DNA from: Flavobacterium sp. UBA7665
GTDB lineage: Bacteria; Bacteroidota; Bacteroidia; Flavobacteriales; Flavobacteriaceae
Assembly (NCBI GenBank): GCA_002483285.1
Contig: DLHP01000025.1
Location: 1 to 41,569 of the forward strand
Direction: 5' to 3'
DNA: 41,569 nt
Position numbers and translations under genes: made by a program. Below the pieces are notes generated by a model. The model had not been told where the DNA came from. It did no database searches and saw only the letters and a list, made by a program, of their open reading frames with translations. This document shows, one piece after another, positions 17,122 to 25,138 of the stretch (position 1 is the first letter of the stretch; each line of letters begins with the position of its first letter).

Positions 17122-17955
17122 ATGAAATCAAAAAAACTCCTTTTGGTGCTACTCACTTTATTTGGCAGCCTGACCTTTTACGCACAGGAAAAATTAGACA
17201 AGATCATCAAGAAAAACTACGACATCATTGAATGTAAAATCTCAAAAATGTCAGATCAGTCCGTCGAGTATTCGCTACCCAACGAAACCCTCGTCATTTC
17301 ACTAGAAGTATCGCAAATCGCAAAAATAGATTTTGCCAGCGGTCGTTCGCAGGTATTCAATACTCAGCAGTCGAATGAAGCCGCCGCCGCAAGCTCTGAG
17401 CAGTCATCAGCAGTTGCCATCAAACCCAACACGATCGCCGTTTTGCCAGTGCCGTTTGTCAATTCAGAAAACCTGTCGAATTCTGAAGAAATGGCCAAAT
17501 TCGCCCAAAACGACATTTACAACAAACTGCTCGACAAATCATCCAATATTCTACCGCTTACCGTACAGGATCTTAGGATTACCAATAGCCTGTTGCGCAA
17601 AGCCGGCATCGACTATAAAAACATCGACGAGACGCCCATAGAAGAATTGCACAAAATACTCGGTGCAGACCATATCATCGCCGCCAAGGTGTCGTATACC
17701 GAAACCCAAAACCAGACTTCGTCTACTTATAACACAGGAAATGCCAGGGTCAATAACAACAAAGTAAAAGGCAGTTCTGTTTCTACGTCCAATACCAACA
17801 CGCAGTTGGTCTACAACTACCACATCTATTTTGACCTCTACAAATCGAACACTAAAATCTACACCAAATCAAGGGAACCCATTTTCAAAGAGAAAGACAG
17901 TTGGATGGATTCTGTGAGTTACCTACTCAAACGCAGCCCTATTTACGTGAAATAA
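17122..17955 (+). CDS. Exported protein with CsgG/GNA1162-like central domain
   Basis: A 277-residue exported protein of uncertain family. The signal peptide is about 1-21 (LLLVLLTLFGSLTFYAQ). Residues 25-75 have the form of a small beta domain (IIECKISKMSDQSVEYSLP). A low-complexity Ala/Ser linker (90-100) follows. Residues about 105-195 (TIAVLPVPFVNS, EEMAKFAQNDIYNKLLDK, LRKAGIDY, LHKILGADHIIAAKVSYTE) resemble the periplasmic fold of CsgG/GNA1162-type lipoproteins, in which a beta strand, a helix and a second strand precede a helix-LGAD-strand motif. There is no lipobox Cys. The C-terminal 80 residues are polar. Upstream, TTG and TATTTTTA about 22 nt apart (near 17050-17081) are a weak promoter candidate. 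Function unknown. Confidence 0.75.
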   Translation: MKSKKLLLVLLTLFGSLTFYAQEKLDKIIKKNYDIIECKISKMSDQSVEYSLPNETLVISLEVSQIAKIDFASGRSQVFNTQQSNEAAAASSEQSSAVAIKPNTIAVLPVPFVNSENLSNSEEMAKFAQNDIYNKLLDKSSNILPLTVQDLRITNSLLRKAGIDYKNIDETPIEELHKILGADHIIAAKVSYTETQNQTSSTYNTGNARVNNNKVKGSSVSTSNTNTQLVYNYHIYFDLYKSNTKIYTKSREPIFKEKDSWMDSVSYLLKRSPIYVK

Positions 17956-17965
17956 TAGCAAACAA

Positions 17966-18007
17966 AAATCCCAAATTCCAACGGTTCAAAATTGGAATTT
18001 GGGATTT
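17966..18007. terminator. Bidirectional intrinsic terminator
   Basis: A perfect 16-bp stem AAATCCCAAATTCCAA / TTGGAATTTGGGATTT with a 10-nt loop. It sits between convergent genes ending at 17955 and 18022 and has T-rich flanks on both sides. Confidence 0.85.
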
Positions 18008-18021
18008 CTATTATTTAAGTT

Positions 18022-18687
18022 TTACAACTTGAAGTTTTCACTATAATACCGCGCCTCAATCCGCTTAATGTCCTTAATCGAATTCCTGGCCCATTCCAGT
18101 CGCTTCTCCAAAATTTCACGCTCAGTCAACTGCCAATCCAAATCTGTTTTGCGCAGCCTTTCAGTCAAGTCCTGTATGATAATCGCCGCCGATACCGAGA
18201 TATTCAGGCTTTCGGTAAAACCCACCATCGGGATTTTCAAAAACCCGTCTGCGCGGTCAATCACTTCTTGCGACAAGCCATCGCGTTCAGTCCCAAAAAA
18301 CAAAGCGGCCGGCTCGGTAATGTCAAAATCGGCAAGCAGACAGTCGTTTTGGTGCGGCGTCGTAGCAATGATTCGGTAGCCTTTGGCTTTGACAGCATCC
18401 AGACAGTCCGAAATACTCTCAAACCGGTTCACATCTACCCATTTCTGCGCGCCCATCGCAATCTCCTTGTCAATGCGCTTGCCAAACTTCTCCTCCACCA
18501 CATTGAGCTGCTGGATCCCAAAAACCTCACAGCTGCGCATCACCGCGCTCGTATTGTGCAACTGGAACACATCTTCCATGGCTACGGTAAAATGATTGGT
18601 ACGCGTCTCGAGCACCTTTAAAAAGCGCTCCTTGCGGTTCTCGGTCAAAAATCCTTCGAGATAATTCAGGTAATCCAGGTCAACCAT
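18022..18687 (-). CDS. trmH: TrmH-family tRNA 2'-O-methyltransferase
   Basis: A 221-residue SpoU/TrmH-class methyltransferase that methylates ribose 2'-O of tRNA, most likely Gm18, using S-adenosylmethionine. The three family motifs are present: motif 1 HNTSAVMRSCEVFG (about 43-56, with the conserved Asn and catalytic Arg), motif 2 LFFGTERDGLS (about 129-139) and motif 3 MVGFTESLNISVSAAI (about 153-168), which forms the knotted SAM site. The C-terminal helices (RLEWARNSIKDIKRIEARY) match the TrmH group rather than RlmB, which carries an extra N-terminal domain. Monocistronic, sharing a terminator with the convergent gene. Confidence 0.9.
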   Translation of the reverse strand: MVDLDYLNYLEGFLTENRKERFLKVLETRTNHFTVAMEDVFQLHNTSAVMRSCEVFGIQQLNVVEEKFGKRIDKEIAMGAQKWVDVNRFESISDCLDAVKAKGYRIIATTPHQNDCLLADFDITEPAALFFGTERDGLSQEVIDRADGFLKIPMVGFTESLNISVSAAIIIQDLTERLRKTDLDWQLTEREILEKRLEWARNSIKDIKRIEARYYSENFKL

Positions 18688-18744
18688 GGGTATAAATTTT
18701 TTATTTCATACAATTCGGCCTAAAGGCCTCGGGTGGTAAAAATA

Positions 18745-18942
18745 GTATTTTTTTGGGCGTGCCGGCGCTAGGGGCAACCCGTTTCGATATTTGACCGTGG
18801 CGCCGTCGGGCTGTACGCTGCAAGTCCTCGCCGCTCTTGCCCACGCACCATCTGGCTCCATGCTAAAACAGTTCACCGGACTGTTTCTTAACGCATGGCC
18901 CTGCGGCTGTGGGCTTTCCGCTGCCATCCCTCACGCGAGGGG
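18745..18942. repeat. Bacteroidota-type interspersed repeat element
   Basis: The phrases TTTTTGGGCGTGCC, CGGGCTGTACGCTGCAAG, GGGCTTTCCGCTGCCATCC and CATCCCTCACGC are, from memory, typical of a family of non-coding repeats scattered through Flavobacterium and relatives. It contains a strong hairpin: CCATGC (18858-18863) with GCATGG (18893-18898) around AAACAGT / ACTGTTT (18866-18872 / 18880-18886). No transposase is present. Confidence 0.6.
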
Positions 18943-19011
18943 ACGCGCTACGCTTGAGACACGCCCTGCGGGCTTCAGACACGCTGCGCTTTGGACACGG
19001 CCGCGCCTTTA
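18941..19011 (-). repeat. 16-bp tandem array, left arm (inverted)
   Basis: Read on the minus strand, about four units of the form GYGTCYAAAGCGCAGC occur head to tail, one of them expanded to a 20-bp GTGTCTGAAGCCCGCAGGGC version. It mirrors the right arm at 19087-19181. Confidence 0.8.
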
Positions 19012-19086
19012 CATTTAAGCCGTATCCATTTTAGCAGTTGCCTAAAATCCATGATTTGAAATCCATCCCTGTCGTCAGAACTGATC

Positions 19087-19181
19087 AGTCCAAAGCCCAC
19101 AGGGCGCGTCCAAAGCGAAGCGTGTCCAAAGGCGCAGCCGTGTCTAAAGCGCAGCGCGTCTAAATCAAAGCGTATCCAAAA
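19087..19181 (+). repeat. 16-bp tandem array, right arm, abutting cobB
   Basis: Units in order: AGTCCAAAGCCCACAGGGC, GCGTCCAAAGCGAAGC, GTGTCCAAAGGCGCAGCC, GTGTCTAAAGCGCAGC, GCGTCTAAATCAAAGC, then GTATCCAAAA. The array ends 17 bp before the cobB ATG, so it occupies the promoter region of that gene. Units are degenerate but keep GTCYAAAG and GCAGC. Confidence 0.85.
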
Positions 19182-19198
19182 TTCCCTATATTTATCCC

Positions 19199-19891
19199 AT
19201 GAAAAAGAAGCTCGTAGTACTAACCGGCGCCGGCATCTCCGCCGAAAGCGGCATCAAAACCTTCCGCGACTCCGATGGTTTGTGGGAAGGCCACAACGTC
19301 ATGGATGTCGCCACGCCCGAAGGCTGGAACAAAAACCCGCAGCTCGTCCTCGATTTCTACAATGCGCGCCGCCGCCAACTCCACGAAGTACAACCCAATG
19401 AAGGCCATCGCATCCTGGCCGAACTCGAAAAAGATTTCAACGTACACATCATCACCCAAAATGTAGACAATTTGCACGAAGCCGCCGGAAGCTCAAAGGT
19501 TTTGCACTTACACGGCGAACTTTTTAAAGTCAGGAGCGTCAGGAACCACAAAAACATCCTCGACTGGCAGCACGACTTGCATTGGGGCGACAAGGATGAG
19601 AACAGCCACCAATTGCGCCCGCATATCGTTTGGTTTGGCGAAGCGGTTCCCGCCTTAGAAGAAGCCATCGACCTTGCCGCGCAAGCAGACATTTTTGCCG
19701 TCGTGGGTACTTCCTTGCAGGTTTATCCGGCCGCCGGAATCATGCAATATACCAAGCAAAATGTCCCTATCTATTACATCGACCCCAAACCCGCTGCGAT
19801 TCCACACCTAGGCAACCCGCTCCAAGTCATCCCAGAAATCGCTTCCACAGGCATGAAAATACTCCAGATGAAACTTTCGGCTTTGCGCTAG
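19199..19891 (+). CDS. cobB: NAD-dependent protein deacylase, zinc-ligand-less sirtuin
   Basis: A 230-residue sirtuin that removes acyl groups from lysines using NAD. Motifs: NAD loop LTGAGISAESGIKTFRD (8-24), ITQNVDNLH (85-93, Q87/N88/D90), catalytic His105 in LHLHGEL, RPHIVWFGE (140-148), VVGTSLQVYPAAG. Tyr54 and Arg57 in DFYNARRRQ match the class III (CobB/SIRT5) Y-x-x-R pair that recognises succinyl- or malonyl-lysine, so desuccinylation is likely. The segment where classical sirtuins have four zinc-binding Cys (about 110-140) has none, and the whole protein lacks Cys. A TATATTTA box at 19187-19194 ends four bases before the ATG, suggesting a leaderless or nearly leaderless mRNA. It is followed 34 bp later by purB, which has its own promoter candidate. 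Confidence 0.95.
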   Translation: MKKKLVVLTGAGISAESGIKTFRDSDGLWEGHNVMDVATPEGWNKNPQLVLDFYNARRRQLHEVQPNEGHRILAELEKDFNVHIITQNVDNLHEAAGSSKVLHLHGELFKVRSVRNHKNILDWQHDLHWGDKDENSHQLRPHIVWFGEAVPALEEAIDLAAQADIFAVVGTSLQVYPAAGIMQYTKQNVPIYYIDPKPAAIPHLGNPLQVIPEIASTGMKILQMKLSALR

Positions 19892-19897
19892 ATACGT

Positions 19898-19905
19898 TAT
19901 ATTTG
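19898..19905 (+). promoter_or_regulatory. -7 box of purB
   Basis: TATATTTG is an exact TAnnTTTG match in the 34-bp gap between cobB and purB. The predicted start is about 19909, a leader of about 17 nt. The -33 region has only TTTC at 19-nt spacing. Confidence 0.45.
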
Positions 19906-19925
19906 CGCTTCAACAACTACACAAC

Positions 19926-21272
19926 ATGACTACGCTGACCGAACTCAACGCTGTATCGCCAATCGATGGAAGATACCGCAGCAAGACCCTTTCCCTTTCC
20001 CCGTATTTTTCCGAAGAAGCGCTGATCCGCTACCGCGTTTTGATAGAAATCGAGTATTTCATTGCGCTCTGCGAATTGCCGCTACCGCAACTCAAAGGCG
20101 TCGATGTAAAGTTGTTTGACAGCCTGCGCGACATATACAAAAATTTCACTTCAGTCGATGCGCAAGCCATCAAGGATATCGAGAAAACCACGAACCACGA
20201 CGTCAAGGCCGTTGAATATTTCATCAAAACCGCGTTCGACAATTTGGGATTGTCGGCTTATAAAGAGTTCATCCATTTCGGGCTGACCTCGCAAGACATC
20301 AACAATACCGCGATCCCGCTTTCGGCCAAGGAAGCGTTCGAGAACGTCTATATGAAATTGCTCATCGCGGTGATCTCTAAACTCAAGGACCTCAGCATTG
20401 AATGGAAGGACATCCCGATGCTCGCGCGTACACACGGACAACCCGCTTCGCCAACGCGTCTCGGCAAGGAAATCGGTGTCTTTGTAGAACGACTTGAAGA
20501 GCAGTTGCGCCTGTTGTTCAACATCCCGTTTGCGGCCAAATTTGGCGGCGCTACGGGGAATTACAACGCGCACCATGTGGCGTATCCTGGCACCGACTGG
20601 CAGAAATTCGGGTCGGATTTTGTAGAAGGCAAACTCGGCCTCCACCACTCGTTCCCCACGACACAGATAGAACATTACGACCATTTTGCCGCGTTTTTCG
20701 ATGCGCTCAAACGCATCAACAACATCCTCATCGATTTAGACCGCGACGTCTGGACTTATGTCTCGATGGATTATTTCAAGCAGAAGATCAAAGCCGGAGA
20801 AATCGGTTCGTCGGCCATGCCGCACAAGGTCAACCCGATTGATTTTGAAAATTCAGAAGGAAACCTCGGGATTGCCAACGCCATTTTTGAACACCTATCG
20901 GCCAAGCTTCCCGTTTCGAGATTGCAGCGCGACCTCACCGACAGTACGGTTTTGCGCAACATCGGCGTACCGTTCGGGCACACTTTAATAGCGTTTGAAG
21001 CCACGTTGAAAGGCCTCGACAAACTGCTGCTCAACGAAGCCAAATTTGCCGAAGACCTCGAAAAAAACTGGGCCGTCGTAGCCGAAGCCATCCAAACCAT
21101 CCTTCGCCGCGAAGGTTATCCCAATCCGTATGAAGCGCTCAAAGGCTTGACGCGTACCAATACCGTGATCGACAAAGCTGCGATACACAATTTTATTGCG
21201 ACGCTGGCTGTTTCGGATGCTATCAAAGAAGAATTGTTGCGGATTACGCCTGCAAATTATTTGGGGATTTAA
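19926..21272 (+). CDS. purB: Adenylosuccinate lyase
   Basis: A 448-residue enzyme of purine synthesis. It cleaves SAICAR to AICAR and adenylosuccinate to AMP, releasing fumarate each time. The fumarase/aspartase-superfamily signature SSAMPHKVNPIDFENSEG is at about 293-310 and carries the catalytic flexible-loop Ser. Other conserved parts are SPIDGRYRSKT (start), TTNHDVKAVEYFIK, HFGLTSQDINNTA (active-site His region), ARTHGQPASPTRLGKEI and FGGATGNYNAHHVAYP. Length and sequence match the E. coli-type PurB. It lies downstream of cobB and converges with the ammonium transporter; no clear terminator is seen in the 63-bp gap. Confidence 0.97.
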   Translation: MTTLTELNAVSPIDGRYRSKTLSLSPYFSEEALIRYRVLIEIEYFIALCELPLPQLKGVDVKLFDSLRDIYKNFTSVDAQAIKDIEKTTNHDVKAVEYFIKTAFDNLGLSAYKEFIHFGLTSQDINNTAIPLSAKEAFENVYMKLLIAVISKLKDLSIEWKDIPMLARTHGQPASPTRLGKEIGVFVERLEEQLRLLFNIPFAAKFGGATGNYNAHHVAYPGTDWQKFGSDFVEGKLGLHHSFPTTQIEHYDHFAAFFDALKRINNILIDLDRDVWTYVSMDYFKQKIKAGEIGSSAMPHKVNPIDFENSEGNLGIANAIFEHLSAKLPVSRLQRDLTDSTVLRNIGVPFGHTLIAFEATLKGLDKLLLNEAKFAEDLEKNWAVVAEAIQTILRREGYPNPYEALKGLTRTNTVIDKAAIHNFIATLAVSDAIKEELLRITPANYLGI

Positions 21273-21335
21273 AGATTGCTATTTACCAACGAACCCCGAT
21301 GTTTAAATTGCCTGTGTTAACTAGCATATTGTCTT

Positions 21336-22649
21336 TTATAGATACTCCCCATGCTGCGAAATATCCAGTCCCAACACCTCTTTCTCTTCACTCACGCGCA
21401 GCGGTGTAATCTTGTTGACCACATAAAACAAAACATACGACACCACAAAAGCAAAAACCGAAACGCAAACCAGTGCGAGGAGTTGGTTGCAGAACAATTT
21501 GGTTTCGCCAAACAAAAGCCCTTGGTCTACCACCGCGGGATTGATTTCCTTTGACGCAAATACACCCGTCAAAACCATGCCCAACATACCGCCTACGCCG
21601 TGGCATGAAAACACGTCGAGCGCGTCATCGATCTTATTTTTGGGAAACTTCTCAACCATGATGTTGCTTACGATCGCAGCAATAATTCCGATAAAAATCG
21701 CATGCGGAATGCTCACGTAACCCGCGGCAGGCGTGATCGCAACCAATCCCACAACGGCCCCAATACAAGCGCCCATCGCCGATAGTTTGCGCCCCATGAT
21801 CTTATCGAAAAACACCCAAGCCATAGAAGCCGCAGCAGCCGCAACCGTCGTGGTGGCAAGTGCTTGCGCCGCCAAACCGTTGGCACCCATCGCCGAACCC
21901 GCGTTAAAACCAAACCAACCAAACCACAACAAACCCGTACCCAGCAACACATAAGTAATCCGCGCGGGATTGACCTGTTGTACCTTACGTCTGCCCAAGA
22001 ACAAGGCGCCCGCGAGTGCTGCCCAGCCTGCGCTCATGTGAACGACGGTGCCGCCGGCAAAATCGAGGACGCCCATCTGAAAGAACAACCCATCGGGATG
22101 CCAGGTCGTATGGGCGAGCGGCGCGTAAACCACCAAGATAAACAATACCATGAACAACAGGTAGGCCCAGAACCGGATGCGCTCGGCAAAAGCGCCCGTA
22201 ATGAGCGCGGGTGTGATGATGGCAAACTTGGCCTGAAACAAGGCAAAAAGCAGTAGCGGAATCGTTGGCGCGAGCGGCCATGCTTCATGCGCAGTCACGC
22301 CGTGAAAAAACAGATTGGGAATTGGGTTGGCAATCAATCCGCAAATCGATGGGCCAAATGCCAAACCATAACCCACCACGACCCAGAGAATAGAGACAAT
22401 AACCATCGCCATAAAACTCTGGAGCATCGTGCTGATAACATTTTTCTTACCCACCATGCCACCGTAAAAAAAGCCAAGGCCGGGTGTCATGAGCAATACC
22501 AGTGCAGTAGCTACAATCATCCAAGCCGTGTCGCCAGAATCGAATACTACTTGGGGTTGTTTGACAGTTACGACAGGGAAAATAACGTTCGAAAAAAAGG
22601 TGAGTCCAAGGATCAGGACAAGAATGGCGGTTAGGGTCAATTTTCTCAT
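21336..22649 (-). CDS. amt: Ammonium transporter (Amt/Rh family)
   Basis: A 437-residue inner-membrane ammonium channel. The start at 22649 (MRKLTLTAILVLILGLTF) gives a normal signal-like N-terminus; an upstream in-frame ATG at 22688 adds 13 atypical residues. Family features are DTAWMIVATALVLLMTPGLGFFYGG (split in the sequence around 40-64), the pore twin histidines His204 (GGTVVHMSAG) and His350 (CHGVGGMLGM), and about eleven transmembrane helices. The cytoplasmic C-terminus (LRVSEEKEVLGLDISQHGEY) is the usual PII-contact tail. No glnK/glnB lies next to it, unlike many amt operons. The divergent 260-bp upstream region contains a CCCTA...TAGGG inverted repeat that may be a nitrogen-control site. 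Confidence 0.95.
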   Translation of the reverse strand: MRKLTLTAILVLILGLTFFSNVIFPVVTVKQPQVVFDSGDTAWMIVATALVLLMTPGLGFFYGGMVGKKNVISTMLQSFMAMVIVSILWVVVGYGLAFGPSICGLIANPIPNLFFHGVTAHEAWPLAPTIPLLLFALFQAKFAIITPALITGAFAERIRFWAYLLFMVLFILVVYAPLAHTTWHPDGLFFQMGVLDFAGGTVVHMSAGWAALAGALFLGRRKVQQVNPARITYVLLGTGLLWFGWFGFNAGSAMGANGLAAQALATTTVAAAAASMAWVFFDKIMGRKLSAMGACIGAVVGLVAITPAAGYVSIPHAIFIGIIAAIVSNIMVEKFPKNKIDDALDVFSCHGVGGMLGMVLTGVFASKEINPAVVDQGLLFGETKLFCNQLLALVCVSVFAFVVSYVLFYVVNKITPLRVSEEKEVLGLDISQHGEYL

Positions 22650-22744
22650 ATGGGGGAATTTTACCAAACGAAAATATTTAAAAAACAAAGATGCCCCTCA
22701 AATAAAATGTAGCTAAACAAAATTTTTACCGTATTACAAAAATA

Positions 22745-22766
22745 TACCCCTAAAAATTATAGGGTC
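22745..22766. promoter_or_regulatory. Inverted repeat upstream of amt
   Basis: ACCCCTA (22746-22752) and TAGGGT (22760-22765) form an imperfect palindrome with an AT-rich spacer. It lies about 100 bp before the amt start in the divergent region and is a candidate operator; the regulator is unknown. Confidence 0.4.
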
Positions 22767-22909
22767 ATCAAAAATATACCGATAAATTTCCATCACTACG
22801 TTGCATTTCCGTCAATTAAGTTATAATTTAGTTAAGGCTGTCTTTCTGCGTTTGAGAAGCTCCTCGATTTTTTATATCTTACAGCAATCCAAAATCCAAT
22901 TCAATATTT

Positions 22910-25138
22910 ATGAGCGCCGTTTCTGAAGCTACCACGCATTTGCATCCACTCATCAGCGACCTCGGTCTGATCCTGATGACTGCCGGAATTGCCGTCCTGA
23001 TTTTTAAAAAAATCAAGCAGCCATTGGTGTTGGGGTATCTTATAGCCGGTTTCCTGGCGGGCAACCACTTCGATTTTTTCCCCTCCGTTAAGGACATCAA
23101 AAGTGTAGAGGTCTGGGCAGAAATCGGGATTATCTTTTTACTCTTCAGCCTCGGTCTCGAATTCAGTTTCAAGAAACTCATGAAAGTCGGCGGCACGGCA
23201 TCGATTACCGCAATCACCCAAATTGTCAGTATGATTGCCATCGGTTACGGTGTAGGAATCGCGCTCGATTGGGGCAAAATGAACAGCTTGTTCCTTGGCG
23301 TAATCCTCTCGGTATCGTCTACCACCATCATCCTAAAAACCTTTGACGAACTCGGGGTCAAGTCGCAGAAATTTGCAGGAATCGTTATCGGCTCGCTGAT
23401 TGTACAGGACATCGTGGCTATTTTAATGATGGTATTGCTCTCAACAATCGCCGTGAGTCAGCAATTTTCGGGCGGTGAATTATTTGCCTCGGTTTTGAAA
23501 CTGGCTTTTTTCCTGACCTTGTGGTTTGTGGGTGGTATTTTTTTCATTCCCACGCTCTTGCGCAAAGCCAAAAGCCTGCTCACCGATGAGATGTTGCTCA
23601 TCATATCCATCGCACTTTGCTTGGTCATGGTCACGCTTGCCGCCAACGTGGGCTTCTCGCCTGCCCTTGGCGCGTTCATCATGGGATCGGTCATTGCCGA
23701 AACCACGCAAGCCGAACATATAGAACACCTCGTTAAGCCGGTCAAGGATTTGTTTGGTGCGGTCTTTTTTGTATCGGTTGGGATGCTGATCAATCCCGGG
23801 ACACTCTATGAGTATGCGCTGCCCGTGGCCGTATTGACTTTGGTTACGATTTTCGGACAGTCATTGAGTGCTACTATTGGTGCGCTGCTGTCGGGGCAAC
23901 CGTTGAAGCAATCGGTACAAACAGGGATGAGCCTTTCGCAGATCGGGGAGTTTTCATTTATCATTGCCACATTGGGCGCCACGCTAAAGGTAACGAGCGA
24001 TTTCCTGTATCCGATTGTCGTCGCTGTTTCGGCCGTCACTACGTTCACCACGCCGTTTATGGTGCGCTGGTCTACGCCTTTCTCCGAATACCTTTCGCAC
24101 AAGTTGCCCCGCAAATGGACCAAACGCATCGAACGGTTCAGTGCCAATGCCCAATCGATCAAATCGGTGAGCAACTGGCAGATCGTGTTGCGCGCGTACC
24201 TTTTACAGATCGCCATCCATTCGATCATCATCATAGCCGCGATTTTGTTATCGTCTACCTACTTGCTGCCGTTTGTTTCGGGCAATCGTTTTGGGCACCT
24301 GCTTGGCGCAGTGATCACGCTGGTCATCATCTCGCCATTCCTATGGGCGTTGTCGCTGCGCAGGGTGGCCATCGAGCAGGTCATCATCCTGATGCAACAA
24401 CGTAAATACCGCGGCCCGATTTTTATGATGATCCTGTTTAGGTTTGTGCTTTCGTTGTTCTTCCTGGGATTGCTACTCAATGTGTTCTTCTCGCCCAAGA
24501 TTGCGCTCTTTGCGCTCGTGGTGGCCGTTGTAGCTTATATCATCTTCCCAAAAAAGCTCAACAAACTCTACCACAGGATTGAAGCGCGATTCATGAGCAA
24601 CCTCAACGATCGCGAAATTACCAAGGCCAAAATCACACGTAGCGACCTGATTCCTTGGGATGAGCATATGGCGTTTTTTGACATTGCGCCTTCGTCGAAT
24701 GTAGCTGGGAAAACACTACAGGAATTGCAGTTCCGAGAACAACTGGGTATCAATATCGCCTTCATCCGCCGTGGCGAAGTGATGATCAACATCCCAAGTC
24801 GCAATGAACGTTTATTTCCCGCCGATGAAATTTGTGTAATCGGGACCGACGCCCAACTCAAAGAATTCAAAAAGCACCTCGACCAGCATGAAGTGGCGCC
24901 ATCGCCCGATAAAGTCAGCAGCAATATCGTTTTAGAGCAGCTTGAGCTCACCAACGAAGCCTTTATCGGCAAGAGCATCCGCGAGTCGCAATTGCGCGAA
25001 AAAACCAGAGGGCTTGTCGTGGGTATTGAGCGCCGCGGCAAAAGGATATTGAATCCCGAATCGCACCTGATTCTGGAGAAAGAAGATATTCTGTGGATTG
25101 TGGGCGACAAGAAATTACTCGCCAACCTCACCTCTTAA
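22910..25138 (+). CDS. CPA2-family monovalent cation/proton antiporter with two TrkA-C domains
   Basis: A 742-residue membrane protein. Residues about 10-390 form the Na+/H+ exchanger (KefB-type) core with about 12 helices: LGYLIAGFLAG, FLLFSLGLEFSF, ILSVSSTTIILKTFDELG, ALGAFIMGSVIAET, AVFFVSVGMLINP and LSQIGEFSFIIATLG. About 420-560 is a further helical segment. Two TrkA-C (RCK_C) regulatory domains follow, about 590-660 (SNVAGKTLQELQFREQLGI) and 672-742 (IGKSIRESQLREKTRGLVVG). No NAD-binding TrkA-N domain is present, so it resembles YbaL/KefB relatives with ligand control by TrkA-C alone. It likely exchanges K+ or Na+ for H+. Its TAA overlaps, on the opposite strand, the stop of the convergent gene. 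Confidence 0.92.
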   Translation: MSAVSEATTHLHPLISDLGLILMTAGIAVLIFKKIKQPLVLGYLIAGFLAGNHFDFFPSVKDIKSVEVWAEIGIIFLLFSLGLEFSFKKLMKVGGTASITAITQIVSMIAIGYGVGIALDWGKMNSLFLGVILSVSSTTIILKTFDELGVKSQKFAGIVIGSLIVQDIVAILMMVLLSTIAVSQQFSGGELFASVLKLAFFLTLWFVGGIFFIPTLLRKAKSLLTDEMLLIISIALCLVMVTLAANVGFSPALGAFIMGSVIAETTQAEHIEHLVKPVKDLFGAVFFVSVGMLINPGTLYEYALPVAVLTLVTIFGQSLSATIGALLSGQPLKQSVQTGMSLSQIGEFSFIIATLGATLKVTSDFLYPIVVAVSAVTTFTTPFMVRWSTPFSEYLSHKLPRKWTKRIERFSANAQSIKSVSNWQIVLRAYLLQIAIHSIIIIAAILLSSTYLLPFVSGNRFGHLLGAVITLVIISPFLWALSLRRVAIEQVIILMQQRKYRGPIFMMILFRFVLSLFFLGLLLNVFFSPKIALFALVVAVVAYIIFPKKLNKLYHRIEARFMSNLNDREITKAKITRSDLIPWDEHMAFFDIAPSSNVAGKTLQELQFREQLGINIAFIRRGEVMINIPSRNERLFPADEICVIGTDAQLKEFKKHLDQHEVAPSPDKVSSNIVLEQLELTNEAFIGKSIRESQLREKTRGLVVGIERRGKRILNPESHLILEKEDILWIVGDKKLLANLTS

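Larger units (their letters stand above)
18688..19198. other. GC-rich non-coding island between trmH and cobB
   Basis: This 511-bp gap is clearly richer in GC than its surroundings. It holds an interspersed-repeat-like element (18745-18942) and two mirrored arrays of a 16-bp unit (18941-19011 and 19087-19181), separated by about 75 bp of plain sequence. Open frames within it have no protein character. Confidence 0.7.

Noticed and set aside
18791..19018. Open frames of 73-75 codons in the GC-rich island
   Set aside because: They run through repeat units and hairpins, and their composition follows the repeats rather than a protein.
19087..19181. Possible CRISPR array
   Set aside because: Units are only 16 bp, degenerate and contiguous with no unique spacers, and there are no cas genes.
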